A DNA stretch of 8,427 bases from Clostridiales bacterium (lineage in GTDB: Bacteria; Bacillota; Clostridia; Oscillospirales; Acutalibacteraceae): assembly GCA_012728445.1 (NCBI GenBank), contig JAAYFA010000264.1, forward strand, positions 1 to 8,427. The letters run 5' to 3'. The notes beneath the pieces are model-generated. The model was not told the DNA's origin, ran no database searches, and worked only from the letters and a program-made list of their open reading frames with translations. Both the position numbers and the translations under genes were made by a program. This document shows, in pieces, positions 1-6,150 of the stretch. Each line of letters starts with the position of its first letter. Within the stretch, counting starts at the first letter, position 1.

Positions 1-2
1 GC

Positions 3-746
3 TCCGCCGGGGTATACGTTAACAACAGAACAATGGTGGCCTCGTTGTTCCTCAAAGTGCCGAAAGACGCTTTTGATGCCAAGGTCAAAGATATTTACAC
101 AAGAGCTGCGAGGGAAATTGGCGAAAACATCCCCATTGAAGTTGCAAACGACGGCGATGTGACCGCTTTAGCGGGTGCTATGGACCTCATCGAAAACCGA
201 ATACTCGGTATTGCCATGGGGACGAGCGAAGCGGGTGGCTATGTGGACAAAGACGGCAATATAACCGGTTGGCTCAACGAACTGGCCTTTGTGCCGGTAG
301 ATGCGCAAGAAGATGCGATGGTGGACGAATGGTCGGGTGATATCGGCTGCGGCGTTAAATATTTTTCGCAAGACGGGGTCATTAAATTGGCGCCAAAAGC
401 AGGAATCGTATTGGACGAAGCGCTGAGCCCCGCTGAAAAACTTTCCATTGTCCAAGAACGCGTAATAGCAGGCGACAAGCAGGCACTGCAAATATTTGAA
501 ACCATCGGCTGTTACCTGGGCCACACCATCGGCTTGTATTCGGATATCTACGACATCGGGCATCTGCTGCTCTTAGGCAGGGTAATGTCGGGTGATGGCG
601 GGCATGCGATTATTGACACCGCAAGCCATGTGCTTCAAACGGAATACCCCGCTCTTTTTGAAACTGTCAAACTGAACCTGCCGGACGAATCAAACAGAAG
701 AGTCGGACAAAGTGTTGCGGCGGCGAGCCTCCCCGCACTCAAATAA
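3..746 (+). CDS. ROK-family protein, divergent (5' end outside window)
   Basis: The frame is open to the left edge and the codons before the first ATG (position 33) encode a continuing family-like stretch (SAGVYVNNRTMVASLF), so the real start is upstream and ATG-33 is internal. ROK proteins are sugar kinases or sugar-responsive repressors with an actin-like ATPase fold. Visible features, numbered from ATG-33, are a catalytic-type segment VANDGDVTALAGA (37-49), a phosphate-binding segment LGIAMGTSEAGGY (58-70), NELAFVPVD (82-90) and a C-terminal LLLLGRVMSGDGG (178-190). The usual ROK zinc motif (a GH pair followed by CxCGxxGCxE) is absent. Only a GCG remnant inside DEWSGDIGCGVKYFSQ (98-113) remains, with no nearby His. 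It may therefore be a ROK-like protein with altered or no sugar kinase activity. It ends just before a terminator, so it is the last gene of its unit. Family call is good; substrate is unknown. Confidence 0.85.
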   Translation, partial: SAGVYVNNRTMVASLFLKVPKDAFDAKVKDIYTRAAREIGENIPIEVANDGDVTALAGAMDLIENRILGIAMGTSEAGGYVDKDGNITGWLNELAFVPVDAQEDAMVDEWSGDIGCGVKYFSQDGVIKLAPKAGIVLDEALSPAEKLSIVQERVIAGDKQALQIFETIGCYLGHTIGLYSDIYDIGHLLLLGRVMSGDGGHAIIDTASHVLQTEYPALFETVKLNLPDESNRRVGQSVAAASLPALK

Positions 747-763
747 AAGCCAAAAACCCAATC

Positions 764-799
764 GGCACAGCGTGGGGGAACTCGCACTGTGCCTTTTTT
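764..799 (+). terminator. Intrinsic terminator after the ROK gene
   Basis: GGCACAG (764-770) pairs with CTGTGCC (787-793), followed by six T residues (794-799). It lies 18 bases after the ROK stop codon. The loop is long (about 16 bases), though a few more pairs may form at the stem top. It separates the ROK gene from the oxidoreductase gene. Confidence 0.8.
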
Positions 800-800
800 A

Positions 801-829
801 TTGCAAAAAGTACGTGCATACTGTACTAT
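801..829 (+). promoter_or_regulatory. Probable sigma-A-type promoter of the Gfo/Idh gene
   Basis: TTGCAA (801-806) and TACTAT (824-829) are separated by 17 bases, each matching four of six consensus positions. An overlapping TATATT (827-832) is a better -10 match but sits 20 bases from the -35. The -35 begins one base after the T tract of the preceding terminator. The spacer holds an imperfect palindrome, AGTACGTGCATACT (809-822), that could be an operator; this is speculative. Confidence 0.45.
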
Positions 830-860
830 ATTTTCATTCAATATAAATGGGCAAAGAAAG

Positions 861-866
861 AAGGAG
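861..866 (+). promoter_or_regulatory. Ribosome binding site that fixes the Gfo/Idh start
   Basis: AAGGAG sits four bases before ATG-871. It chooses this start over the in-frame ATG-847, which would place the Shine-Dalgarno inside the coding region and add eight residues (MGKERRSN) before the first beta strand. Confidence 0.8.
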
Positions 867-870
867 TAAT

Positions 871-2130
871 ATGAACAACAAATTAAAAGTCGGCGTCTTT
901 GGCGCATTCCGCGGCAAAACAATGATTAATGTTCTGGCTAAGCATCCCGGGGCACAATTAGTCGCCGTTTGCGACAAACACCGCCCTCTACTGGATAAAG
1001 TTGAAAAATCGGCAGAGGAAATTGGTATTACCGTTGCGGTTTATGAAGATTTCGAAGACTTTTTCAAGCATGATATGGATGCCGTTATTTTGGCAAACTA
1101 TGCGAACGAGCACGCCACTTATGCGGTGCGCTTACTCCATTCCGGTCGGCATGTTTTAAGTGAGGTTCTCCCCTGCGAAACAATGGCGCAAGCGGTGGAA
1201 CTTATTGAAGCGGTGGAAAAAAGCGGCAAGGTTTACGCCTATGCGGAAAACTATTGTTACATGACCAACACCTTTGAAATGTGGCGTCGCTACGACAATG
1301 GAGAAATCGGTGAGGTCAACTATGCCGAGGGCGAATATATACACGACTGTTCTTCCATCTGGCCGCGCATCACCTACGGCGAGCGCGGGCATTGGCGCAA
1401 TTTGATGAACTCCACCTTTTACTGCACCCACAGCATCGGCCCGATTTTGACCATCACCGGCCGCCGCCCCGTACAAGTAACCGGTTTTGAGACGCAGCAA
1501 AACAGCCAAATGCTCGCCCTTGGCGCATTGGCCGGTGGTTGCGCGGGCATTGAAATCATCACGCTGGATAACGGTGCTATTGCAAAAAGTATCCACGGTG
1601 GGCTCAAACGCGAACCGAGCAGTGTCAACTATGAGGTCTACGGTACCAAAGGCATGATGGAAAGCGAGCGATTTGATGAAAATAAGCTGAATGTTTATGT
1701 GGAAGGCGACAAACTTTGCGAAGGCGAACGCCAAAATTTCACGCCCGAAAAATTCATTTCCCCCGAACTTGCCAAGAATTTCAGTGGGCATGGCGGCAGC
1801 GATTTTTATTCCATACACTTTTTCATTGAGAAGATTTTGGGCACCGAAGAAGGAAAAAAATACAGCATTGATGTTTACACTGCTGTGGACATGGGCATTT
1901 GCGGGATTCTGGCCTACCGGTCCATCCTTAACGGCAACGCCCCCATCAAAGTGCCGAACCTGCGTAACATTGAGGAACGCGACGCTTACCGGCATGATAA
2001 CGCTTGCACCAATCCCACTGTGGCCGGCGAACAGCTACTACCCGCATACCACACCGGCAACCCCGAAATATCGGACGAGGCTTATGAACGGGTAAGACAG
2101 CTTTGGCTGGACGATAAAAAAGCGGAGTAA
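871..2130 (+). CDS. Gfo/Idh/MocA-family NAD(P)-dependent oxidoreductase
   Basis: The product has 419 residues and is predicted to be a cytoplasmic sugar or polyol dehydrogenase-like protein. The N-terminal Rossmann domain (about 5-125) starts KVGVFGAFRG (6-15), a variant of the dinucleotide-binding glycine motif, and continues through VAVCD (31-35) and AVILANYANEHATYAVRLL (71-89). The family's EKP segment, whose Lys is normally catalytic, reads SEVLP (97-101), so the Lys is replaced by Val. The C-terminal alpha/beta domain follows (about 126-360), with GEIGEV (144-149), EGEYIHD (153-159), CTHSIGPIL (185-193; His187 is a candidate active-site His) and YEVYGTKGMME (254-264). Length is near the upper end for the family. 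The gene has its own promoter and terminator and so appears monocistronic, but the neighbouring ROK gene suggests carbohydrate metabolism. Family is firm; substrate and catalytic competence are unknown. Confidence 0.9.
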   Translation: MNNKLKVGVFGAFRGKTMINVLAKHPGAQLVAVCDKHRPLLDKVEKSAEEIGITVAVYEDFEDFFKHDMDAVILANYANEHATYAVRLLHSGRHVLSEVLPCETMAQAVELIEAVEKSGKVYAYAENYCYMTNTFEMWRRYDNGEIGEVNYAEGEYIHDCSSIWPRITYGERGHWRNLMNSTFYCTHSIGPILTITGRRPVQVTGFETQQNSQMLALGALAGGCAGIEIITLDNGAIAKSIHGGLKREPSSVNYEVYGTKGMMESERFDENKLNVYVEGDKLCEGERQNFTPEKFISPELAKNFSGHGGSDFYSIHFFIEKILGTEEGKKYSIDVYTAVDMGICGILAYRSILNGNAPIKVPNLRNIEERDAYRHDNACTNPTVAGEQLLPAYHTGNPEISDEAYERVRQLWLDDKKAE

Positions 2131-2158
2131 CCCGACCGTTTGCACCTGTGCTTAATTG

Positions 2159-2192
2159 AAAAAGACGCTACCGAAAGGCAGCGTCTTTTTTT
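2159..2192. terminator. Bidirectional intrinsic terminator between convergent genes
   Basis: AGACGCT (2163-2169) pairs with AGCGTCT (2180-2186). Two further CC/GG pairs close a GAAA tetraloop after one mismatch. A run of seven T follows on the plus strand (2186-2192), and a run of A precedes the stem (2158-2163), giving a T tract on the minus strand. It can end both the Gfo/Idh transcript and the DUF975 transcript, which ends at 2226. Confidence 0.9.
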
Positions 2193-2225
2193 GTTTTGTT
2201 TAATTGTTTAGTCAATCTTCATTTG

Positions 2226-2987
2226 TTAAAACGCCGTAACTCCTGTGAGTTCTTGAAAGCTCACCGTGCCTTCGGTAATTGCCTTTTGCCGCAGGACGGT
2301 ATACAGTTCCGCAAATGTCGCCTGCATATATGGTACAAGAAAGATGAACCCGATACCGCAGCTCATCAAACTGAGGATGGACCAACCGATGAAACTCAGC
2401 CCCAACAGAAAAATATCCAACTTTTGACCGTTTGTCATTTGGCGCGATATTTCCAGCGCACGGGCGGCATCTATGTGAGGGTTTTCCGCCAAAATGTATT
2501 CGACCATATAATACTCATACGTTTTGATAATACCGGGGATAACGAAGAGCAGACTCCAAAGGAATATATACAAGTTCTTCAGGAAAACGGCCTTCACCAC
2601 ATTCAAATACCCGGGGTGGAAGGCAGAGAACAGCGTACCGACATCCCCCTGCCCCAGTCTGTTTTGCAAATAAAAACGGTCATGCCCCACCGTAATCGGT
2701 GCGGAAACAAAGATGCCAAAAAGAGTCCCGGCTACGGCAGCCAGAACAACGAATCCAAAAACGCCGGCGACCAGAATACCCGCAAATTCCCCATTCTGCG
2801 TGAAAAAATCTTTCATTTGGCCAAGATTATTTTGATTCCCACGGAAATTAAAGGTAAAAACGGATGAACCCAGGCCCGGTGAGCCACCCGAAAGCAGCCC
2901 GGCAATCAGGCTGATAAGAATTGCTACACCGTAACGGGCATTAAGCGCCATCTTGGCGTTTGTTTTAAGTTGTGCGCTCGTCCACAT
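2226..2987 (-). CDS. DUF975-family integral membrane protein
   Basis: The product has 253 residues. ATG-2987 is chosen because GGAGAG (2996-3001) lies eight bases upstream. An in-frame GTG at 2994-2996 overlaps that site and is unlikely to be used. Hydrophobic segments lie at about 17-36, 68-99, 136-158 and 191-222, the last long enough for two passes. The second half carries the DUF975 signature: FLWSLLFVIPGIIKTYEYYM (142-161), then YILAENPHIDAARALEISRQM (164-184), then LSFIGWSIL (197-205) and LVPYMQATFAELY (217-229). The soluble loop between the last two hydrophobic blocks is typical of the family. No signal peptide cleavage site is evident. Members are common in Firmicutes; the biochemical role is not established and nothing nearby fixes it. 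The gene is divergent from the C45 hydrolase gene and shares its upstream region. Confidence 0.88.
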   Translation of the reverse strand: MWTSAQLKTNAKMALNARYGVAILISLIAGLLSGGSPGLGSSVFTFNFRGNQNNLGQMKDFFTQNGEFAGILVAGVFGFVVLAAVAGTLFGIFVSAPITVGHDRFYLQNRLGQGDVGTLFSAFHPGYLNVVKAVFLKNLYIFLWSLLFVIPGIIKTYEYYMVEYILAENPHIDAARALEISRQMTNGQKLDIFLLGLSFIGWSILSLMSCGIGFIFLVPYMQATFAELYTVLRQKAITEGTVSFQELTGVTAF

Positions 2988-3031
2988 AATAAACACTCTC
3001 CAATCTTGATTTCACATGATAGTCAGCTATT

Positions 3032-3061
3032 ATTATACCATAATATAAGCAGCTTTGTATA
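3032..3061 (-). promoter_or_regulatory. Extended -10 promoter of the DUF975 gene
   Basis: Reading the minus strand, TGGTATAAT (3040 down to 3032) is a perfect extended -10. A weak -35, TATACA (3061 down to 3056), lies 18 bases upstream and matches four of six positions. The -10 sits inside a 15-base inverted repeat, TATTAT-ACC-ATAATA (3031-3045), so a protein bound there would block it. The leader to the start codon is about 40 bases. Confidence 0.65.
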
Positions 3062-3091
3062 AGTTTGTTGAAAGACAAAAAAATATCCTGC

Positions 3092-3129
3092 GGCAAGTGC
3101 GCATGCCTGACAATTCGCATCGGCTTGCT
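3092..3129. repeat. Imperfect inverted repeat upstream of the C45 promoter
   Basis: GGCAAGTGCG (3092-3101) can pair with CGCA (3116-3119) and CTTGCT (3124-3129), leaving a four-base bulge (TCGG) on the right arm and one G-T pair. It ends one base before the -35 box of the plus-strand promoter. It could be a regulator site shared by the two divergent genes, or chance. Confidence 0.3.
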
Positions 3130-3130
3130 G

Positions 3131-3158
3131 TTGACATTGCCCTTATACAGAATATAAT
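3131..3158 (+). promoter_or_regulatory. Consensus sigma-A-type promoter of the C45 hydrolase gene
   Basis: TTGACA (3131-3136) and TATAAT (3153-3158) are both perfect consensus hexamers with a 16-base spacer. Transcription would start near 3165, giving a leader of about 34 bases. Its position excludes the upstream in-frame ATG at 3055 as the main start. Confidence 0.85.
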
Positions 3159-3186
3159 AATAGCGAGAGAAAAAATATTTAGTATT

Positions 3187-3190
3187 GGAG
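3187..3190 (+). promoter_or_regulatory. Ribosome binding site of the C45 hydrolase gene
   Basis: GGAG lies eight bases before ATG-3199 and downstream of the consensus promoter, which together select that start. Confidence 0.75.
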
Positions 3191-3198
3191 ATAGATTT

Positions 3199-4686
3199 AT
3201 GCAAAACTTAACGATCAATCCTCTTAACGGTTTCTGCGGCAAAATCATTTGCCGTGAAGGTCCCGCATTGGTTGAAATGATTGACGCACCGGGCGGTGAC
3301 TTGTATGCCATTCATTTGGCGGGCACCCATTATGAAATGGGCAGACAATATGGGACGATGTTGGGGGATAAAATACTTGAATGCAGCGTACTTACAACAG
3401 CCATGCTTTGTGAAGCCGGGCTGCCCGAAGATAGGATACGCCCACTCGTTAAAAAAACCTGGTCCCGCTATGCGAAAAATGTTCCCGCTGTTTATTTGCA
3501 GGAACTTGCCGGAATTGTTGACGGCGCAGCACAAGCGGGCATTGCTTTAACGTTGGATATGATGGAAACGCTGGCGGCTATCCCCGAATTGACAAGCTAC
3601 TGGCACATGGAAGAAATGATTGGGCAACTTTTAAGTGAAGAAGAGGAAGAAGCGGATATCAAGCCGGTTTGGGACGGCAAAGAACGTGGCCCAACACCCA
3701 TCCACTGCAGTGCTTTTATGGCATGGGGCAACCGATGTGAGAGCAGCAATCTCTACGGCTGCCGCAACCTGGACTGGTCCAGCGACATCGGTATGGCTGC
3801 CTTCAAAGCTGTTACGGTTTTTCACCCGGTGGATGAATACGGTATCCCCTGCACGTCCTCCGCAACTTTCGGCTACATCGGCATGCTCGGCTCCATGGCC
3901 GGCATGAATGCCGAAGGTATCGTCCTGAGCGAAATCGGCGCGTTTAACGCCAGGGAAACGTTTGACGGCAGACCGTGGCACTATGTGTTCCGCGAGGTGC
4001 TGGATGGCGCAAATAATATTGATGAAGCGGCCGCAATCTTTAGCAAAGGCAACTACCTTCAAGGTTATTGTTTTGTCGCAGGCTGGGGCGACCCACGCCG
4101 CAAAGGCACACCGGCGCATGCGCCGAAAGGATTTTCCGCTGAGGTGGATGCCGAAAATATATCGATACTGTATGACAACGACCCGCAAGAACGTGATGCG
4201 GTTTGCGTTGACACCAATGGCGAAGTCTTACTCTTCGACGGCGAGCCGGTTTATTATGGGATGCCGCTTGAAAACGCCATCGCTCGTGCGGACATCGCGT
4301 TTTCCAAAAGTGTGCGGAGCGGCCAATATGCCGACAAAGGCCCCGCCGGCGAAAACAACTCCGGCAATGCCAAAGAAGGCAGAACCTGGCGTGAACTGTA
4401 TGTACCGATTACCGATATGATTAAGGCATTCAACGAAGGCACGGCATTTGACGCACCCAAAAAAGAAGCCTGGCACTTTGCGGCCGGCAACCCCCATCCC
4501 ATGACACGTGATGATGCGTTAAGGGTATGCAAAATGGCAGGCGATAACAAAGATAATGTGATGAGTATTTTTTATGACGCAAGCAATCTGCACGTGGGCG
4601 TGGCCTTTGAGGCGGGCAGCGGTGAAAGCTGGCAGTCCGCGTCCCAAGCGGGCTATGTGATGTTAGATTTTGCCAAGGTTTTTTAG
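3199..4686 (+). CDS. C45-family autoproteolytic acyltransferase/hydrolase
   Basis: The product has 495 residues. The family contains N-terminal-nucleophile amidohydrolases such as acyl-CoA:6-aminopenicillanate acyltransferase: the precursor cleaves itself before a Cys, which becomes the catalytic N terminus. Visible signatures are AGTHYEMGRQYGTMLG (41-56), typical of the N-terminal part, and HCSAFMAWG (169-177) followed by LYGCRNLDW (185-193). Cys170 is therefore the predicted nucleophile and cleavage should fall between His169 and Cys170. FGYIGMLGSMAGMNAEGIVL (224-243) fits the core fold. An acidic, probably flexible segment (about 145-165, with a run of Glu) lies just before the cleavage site. 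There is no signal peptide, so it is probably cytoplasmic. In-frame codons back to 3055 were rejected because promoter and ribosome site lie within them. The natural substrate is unknown; a penicillin-related role should not be assumed. It may instead act on an N-acyl amino acid, peptide or other amide. Confidence 0.85.
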   Translation: MQNLTINPLNGFCGKIICREGPALVEMIDAPGGDLYAIHLAGTHYEMGRQYGTMLGDKILECSVLTTAMLCEAGLPEDRIRPLVKKTWSRYAKNVPAVYLQELAGIVDGAAQAGIALTLDMMETLAAIPELTSYWHMEEMIGQLLSEEEEEADIKPVWDGKERGPTPIHCSAFMAWGNRCESSNLYGCRNLDWSSDIGMAAFKAVTVFHPVDEYGIPCTSSATFGYIGMLGSMAGMNAEGIVLSEIGAFNARETFDGRPWHYVFREVLDGANNIDEAAAIFSKGNYLQGYCFVAGWGDPRRKGTPAHAPKGFSAEVDAENISILYDNDPQERDAVCVDTNGEVLLFDGEPVYYGMPLENAIARADIAFSKSVRSGQYADKGPAGENNSGNAKEGRTWRELYVPITDMIKAFNEGTAFDAPKKEAWHFAAGNPHPMTRDDALRVCKMAGDNKDNVMSIFYDASNLHVGVAFEAGSGESWQSASQAGYVMLDFAKVF

Positions 4687-4761
4687 ATACCTGAAACAGC
4701 GACAGTGCGGCAACACTTTAGAAAGCGGTGAAAATATACTGTCTATTTGATCGTAATAAAG

Positions 4762-4804
4762 AGGCGGAAATTTGACACAAACAATGTCAAATTTCCGCCT
4801 TTTT
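4762..4804. terminator. Perfect 16-bp hairpin terminator between convergent units
   Basis: The arm 4762-4777 is exactly complementary to 4785-4800, with a seven-base loop (CAAACAA) and a T run on the plus strand (4800-4804). It ends the C45 transcript. On the minus strand the hairpin is followed by CTCTTTATTA, a weaker T tract, so it probably also ends the activase unit. The bases between the C45 stop and the hairpin (4687-4761) hold nothing I can identify. Confidence 0.9.
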
Positions 4805-4827
4805 CGTTGTCTTTTATGCGCTAATCG

Positions 4828-5406
4828 CTAACCGGCAATCCACTCTTTTGCTGCTTTTTTGCCTGTATCTTGCGCCCAGGTATCATCTTGGTTTTCTTTT
4901 GCAACGGCCAACATAAGTTTAATGCGGTTTTCCTGGTTCACCGCAGTTGCGCCGGGGTCGTAATCGATGGGCACTATATTGGAGTTGGGCTGTAATTCTC
5001 TGATTTTTTTAATCATACCCTTGCCGACAATATGGTTCGGCAGGCAGCCGAACGGCTGGGTACACACGATGTTGCTGTAACCGCTTTCGATGAGCTCCAT
5101 CATCTCGGCCGTCAATAGCCAGCCTTCGCCCATTTTTGTCCCTAACCCGATAAATCCACTGACGAGATTCTTTAAATGAGAGTAGGTTTCCGGTACGGTA
5201 AAGTCACCGTAAGCGGCGGCAGCGCCTCTAAATGCCCCCTCCAGTTTTGTCATGTACCACATGACTAGTTTCATTGCTTGTTTCTTCTTGCGACTGCCGC
5301 CATAAAGATTGATGTCCTCCAGGCGGTTGTCGGTTTTAAACAAGATAAAGTTTATAATCCCCGGTATCATATATTCGCAATCTTGCGACGTTAAAAATTT
5401 TTCCAA
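4828..5406 (-). CDS. C-terminal fragment of activase-related HgdB-like protein, cut off by an in-frame stop
   Basis: This frame continues the 5443-6141 gene in the same register. The open stretch runs from 5442, and its first 12 codons (IYVKYSPLGNNN) also match the family. The only possible initiator nearby is TTG at 5404-5406, which has no Shine-Dalgarno before it, so independent translation is doubtful. The piece carries the highly conserved family end: VCTQPFGCLPNHIVGKG (114-130 from the TTG), with Cys115 and Cys121 as possible iron-sulfur ligands, then IVPIDYDPGATAVNQENRIK (144-163). It ends at a normal-looking TAG shortly before the shared terminator. No other stop or frameshift occurs in over 600 bases, so any loss of function is recent. 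Read it as the C-terminal part of one larger gene: a pseudogene portion if the stop is real, or part of an intact gene if the stop is an error. Confidence 0.6.
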   Translation of the reverse strand: MEKFLTSQDCEYMIPGIINFILFKTDNRLEDINLYGGSRKKKQAMKLVMWYMTKLEGAFRGAAAAYGDFTVPETYSHLKNLVSGFIGLGTKMGEGWLLTAEMMELIESGYSNIVCTQPFGCLPNHIVGKGMIKKIRELQPNSNIVPIDYDPGATAVNQENRIKLMLAVAKENQDDTWAQDTGKKAAKEWIAG

Positions 5407-5442
5407 GTTATTGTTGCCAAGCGGTGAATATTTTACATAGAT

Positions 5443-5445
5443 TTA
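5443..5445 (-). other. In-frame TAA interrupting the HgdB-like region
   Basis: On the minus strand the codons read KVGIVG, then TAA, then IYVKYSPLGNNN, with no frame change. From memory of the family, the junction is normally GE followed by IYVKYSPLGNNN, so a single G-to-T change (GAA to TAA) would explain it. No restart site with a good ribosome binding sequence follows. Confidence 0.75.
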
Positions 5446-6141
5446 GCCGACAATACCTACTTTGGTTTTGGGTGTTTTTATGACGGGGATGTTGGCAAAG
5501 GTTTTTGTGATTTCACGAAGTTTGCTCTTCATTTTCCAGTATGAATAGCCGCTGTTTTTGTCGAACATGTCGGAGAGGTCTTCAATCCATCGTTTCACAA
5601 GCCGGTCTGCGTCCCCCCAATTTGACTCATATGGGGCAACTTGGTTTTTGAGCAGCATAAGCAAATCACCGTACACAAGGGTTGCGAGCATCTTCATACC
5701 CATTGTAAGGCCGACTTCAAAACCACTGTTTTTTTCCAGCCCCGAAAGATTGAGAGAGATGACGGGTATATGGGCAAGGTCGGCTTTCTTTAAAGCTTTC
5801 CTGAGCAAATGGATGTAATTGGATGCACGACAGCCACCGCCGGTTTGTGTAATCAGAACAGCCGTTTTAGCAAGGTCATATTGCCCGCTTTTTAATGCCT
5901 CAAGCAGCTGCCCGATAACGAGAAGGGCGGGGTAACAGGTGTCGTTGTGCACATACTTCAGGCCGACGTCAACGATTGAACGGCCGCTGGTCTGTAGAAG
6001 CTCAATCTTGTAGCCATAATGAGGAAAAATATTTTTTAAGAGGTTGAAATGAATATCAGCCATATTGGGAATCAATATGGTGTAATCCTTTTTCATCTCC
6101 AAGGTAAACTCGATGCGGTCTTCATCCATGTTGAGCGTCAT
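5443..6141 (-). CDS. HgdB-like 2-hydroxyacyl-CoA dehydratase-type segment, apparently truncated
   Basis: The open frame has 232 codons from ATG-6141; an in-frame ATG at 6127-6129 is an alternative start. It matches the part that in large activase-type proteins follows the DUF2229 region and resembles the dehydratase subunit HgdB. Visible motifs are YTILIPNM (20-27), YVHNDTCYPALLVIGQ (63-78, Cys69) and LITQTGGGCRASNYIHLLRK (96-115, Cys104), then VISLNLSGLEKNSGF (127-141). The conserved Cys residues may bind an iron-sulfur cluster. The frame stops after KVGIVG, where relatives continue without a break, so the product lacks its conserved C-terminal part. Upstream, a Shine-Dalgarno-like AAGGAAGG directly abuts the ATG, and the previous gene ends nine bases earlier in the same frame, which suggests translational coupling. 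Function is probably ATP-dependent electron activation of a dehydratase or reductase; the substrate is unknown. Confidence 0.7.
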   Translation of the reverse strand: MTLNMDEDRIEFTLEMKKDYTILIPNMADIHFNLLKNIFPHYGYKIELLQTSGRSIVDVGLKYVHNDTCYPALLVIGQLLEALKSGQYDLAKTAVLITQTGGGCRASNYIHLLRKALKKADLAHIPVISLNLSGLEKNSGFEVGLTMGMKMLATLVYGDLLMLLKNQVAPYESNWGDADRLVKRWIEDLSDMFDKNSGYSYWKMKSKLREITKTFANIPVIKTPKTKVGIVG

Positions 6142-6149
6142 CCTTCCTT
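6142..6149 (-). promoter_or_regulatory. Shine-Dalgarno-like site after the first break
   Basis: AAGGAAGG lies between the TAA at 6151-6153 and ATG-6141. It touches the ATG, so only its first half has usable spacing (about three bases) to that start. The next ATG (6127-6129) is 12 bases away. Neither spacing is ideal, but the site supports reinitiation by terminating ribosomes. Confidence 0.45.
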
Positions 6150-6150
6150 G

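Noticed and set aside
847..870. Start of the Gfo/Idh gene at ATG-847
   Set aside because: AAGGAG at 861-866 points to ATG-871, where the Rossmann strand starts after the usual few residues.
1156..1995. Long open frame antisense to the Gfo/Idh gene (279 codons, minus strand)
   Set aside because: Its translation resembles no family, it has no ribosome site that I see, and the sense strand has a well-supported gene. Similar antisense frames opposite the ROK, C45 and DUF975 genes were rejected for the same reason.
2196..2867. Plus-strand open frame of 223 codons opposite the DUF975 gene
   Set aside because: The minus-strand frame encodes a clear DUF975 membrane protein with ribosome site and promoter. 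The plus frame gives a low-complexity polar product and starts right after a terminator.
2988..2996. GTG-2996 as start of the DUF975 gene
   Set aside because: It overlaps the ribosome site; ATG-2987 has ideal spacing.
3055..3198. Longer N terminus for the C45 protein starting at ATG-3055
   Set aside because: A consensus promoter (3131-3158) and ribosome site (3187-3190) lie inside it, and the added residues do not resemble the family.
4762..4800. The perfect 16-bp inverted repeat as an insertion-sequence end or attachment site
   Set aside because: It is followed by a T run, lies between convergent genes and has no transposase or target duplication nearby, so a terminator explains it fully.
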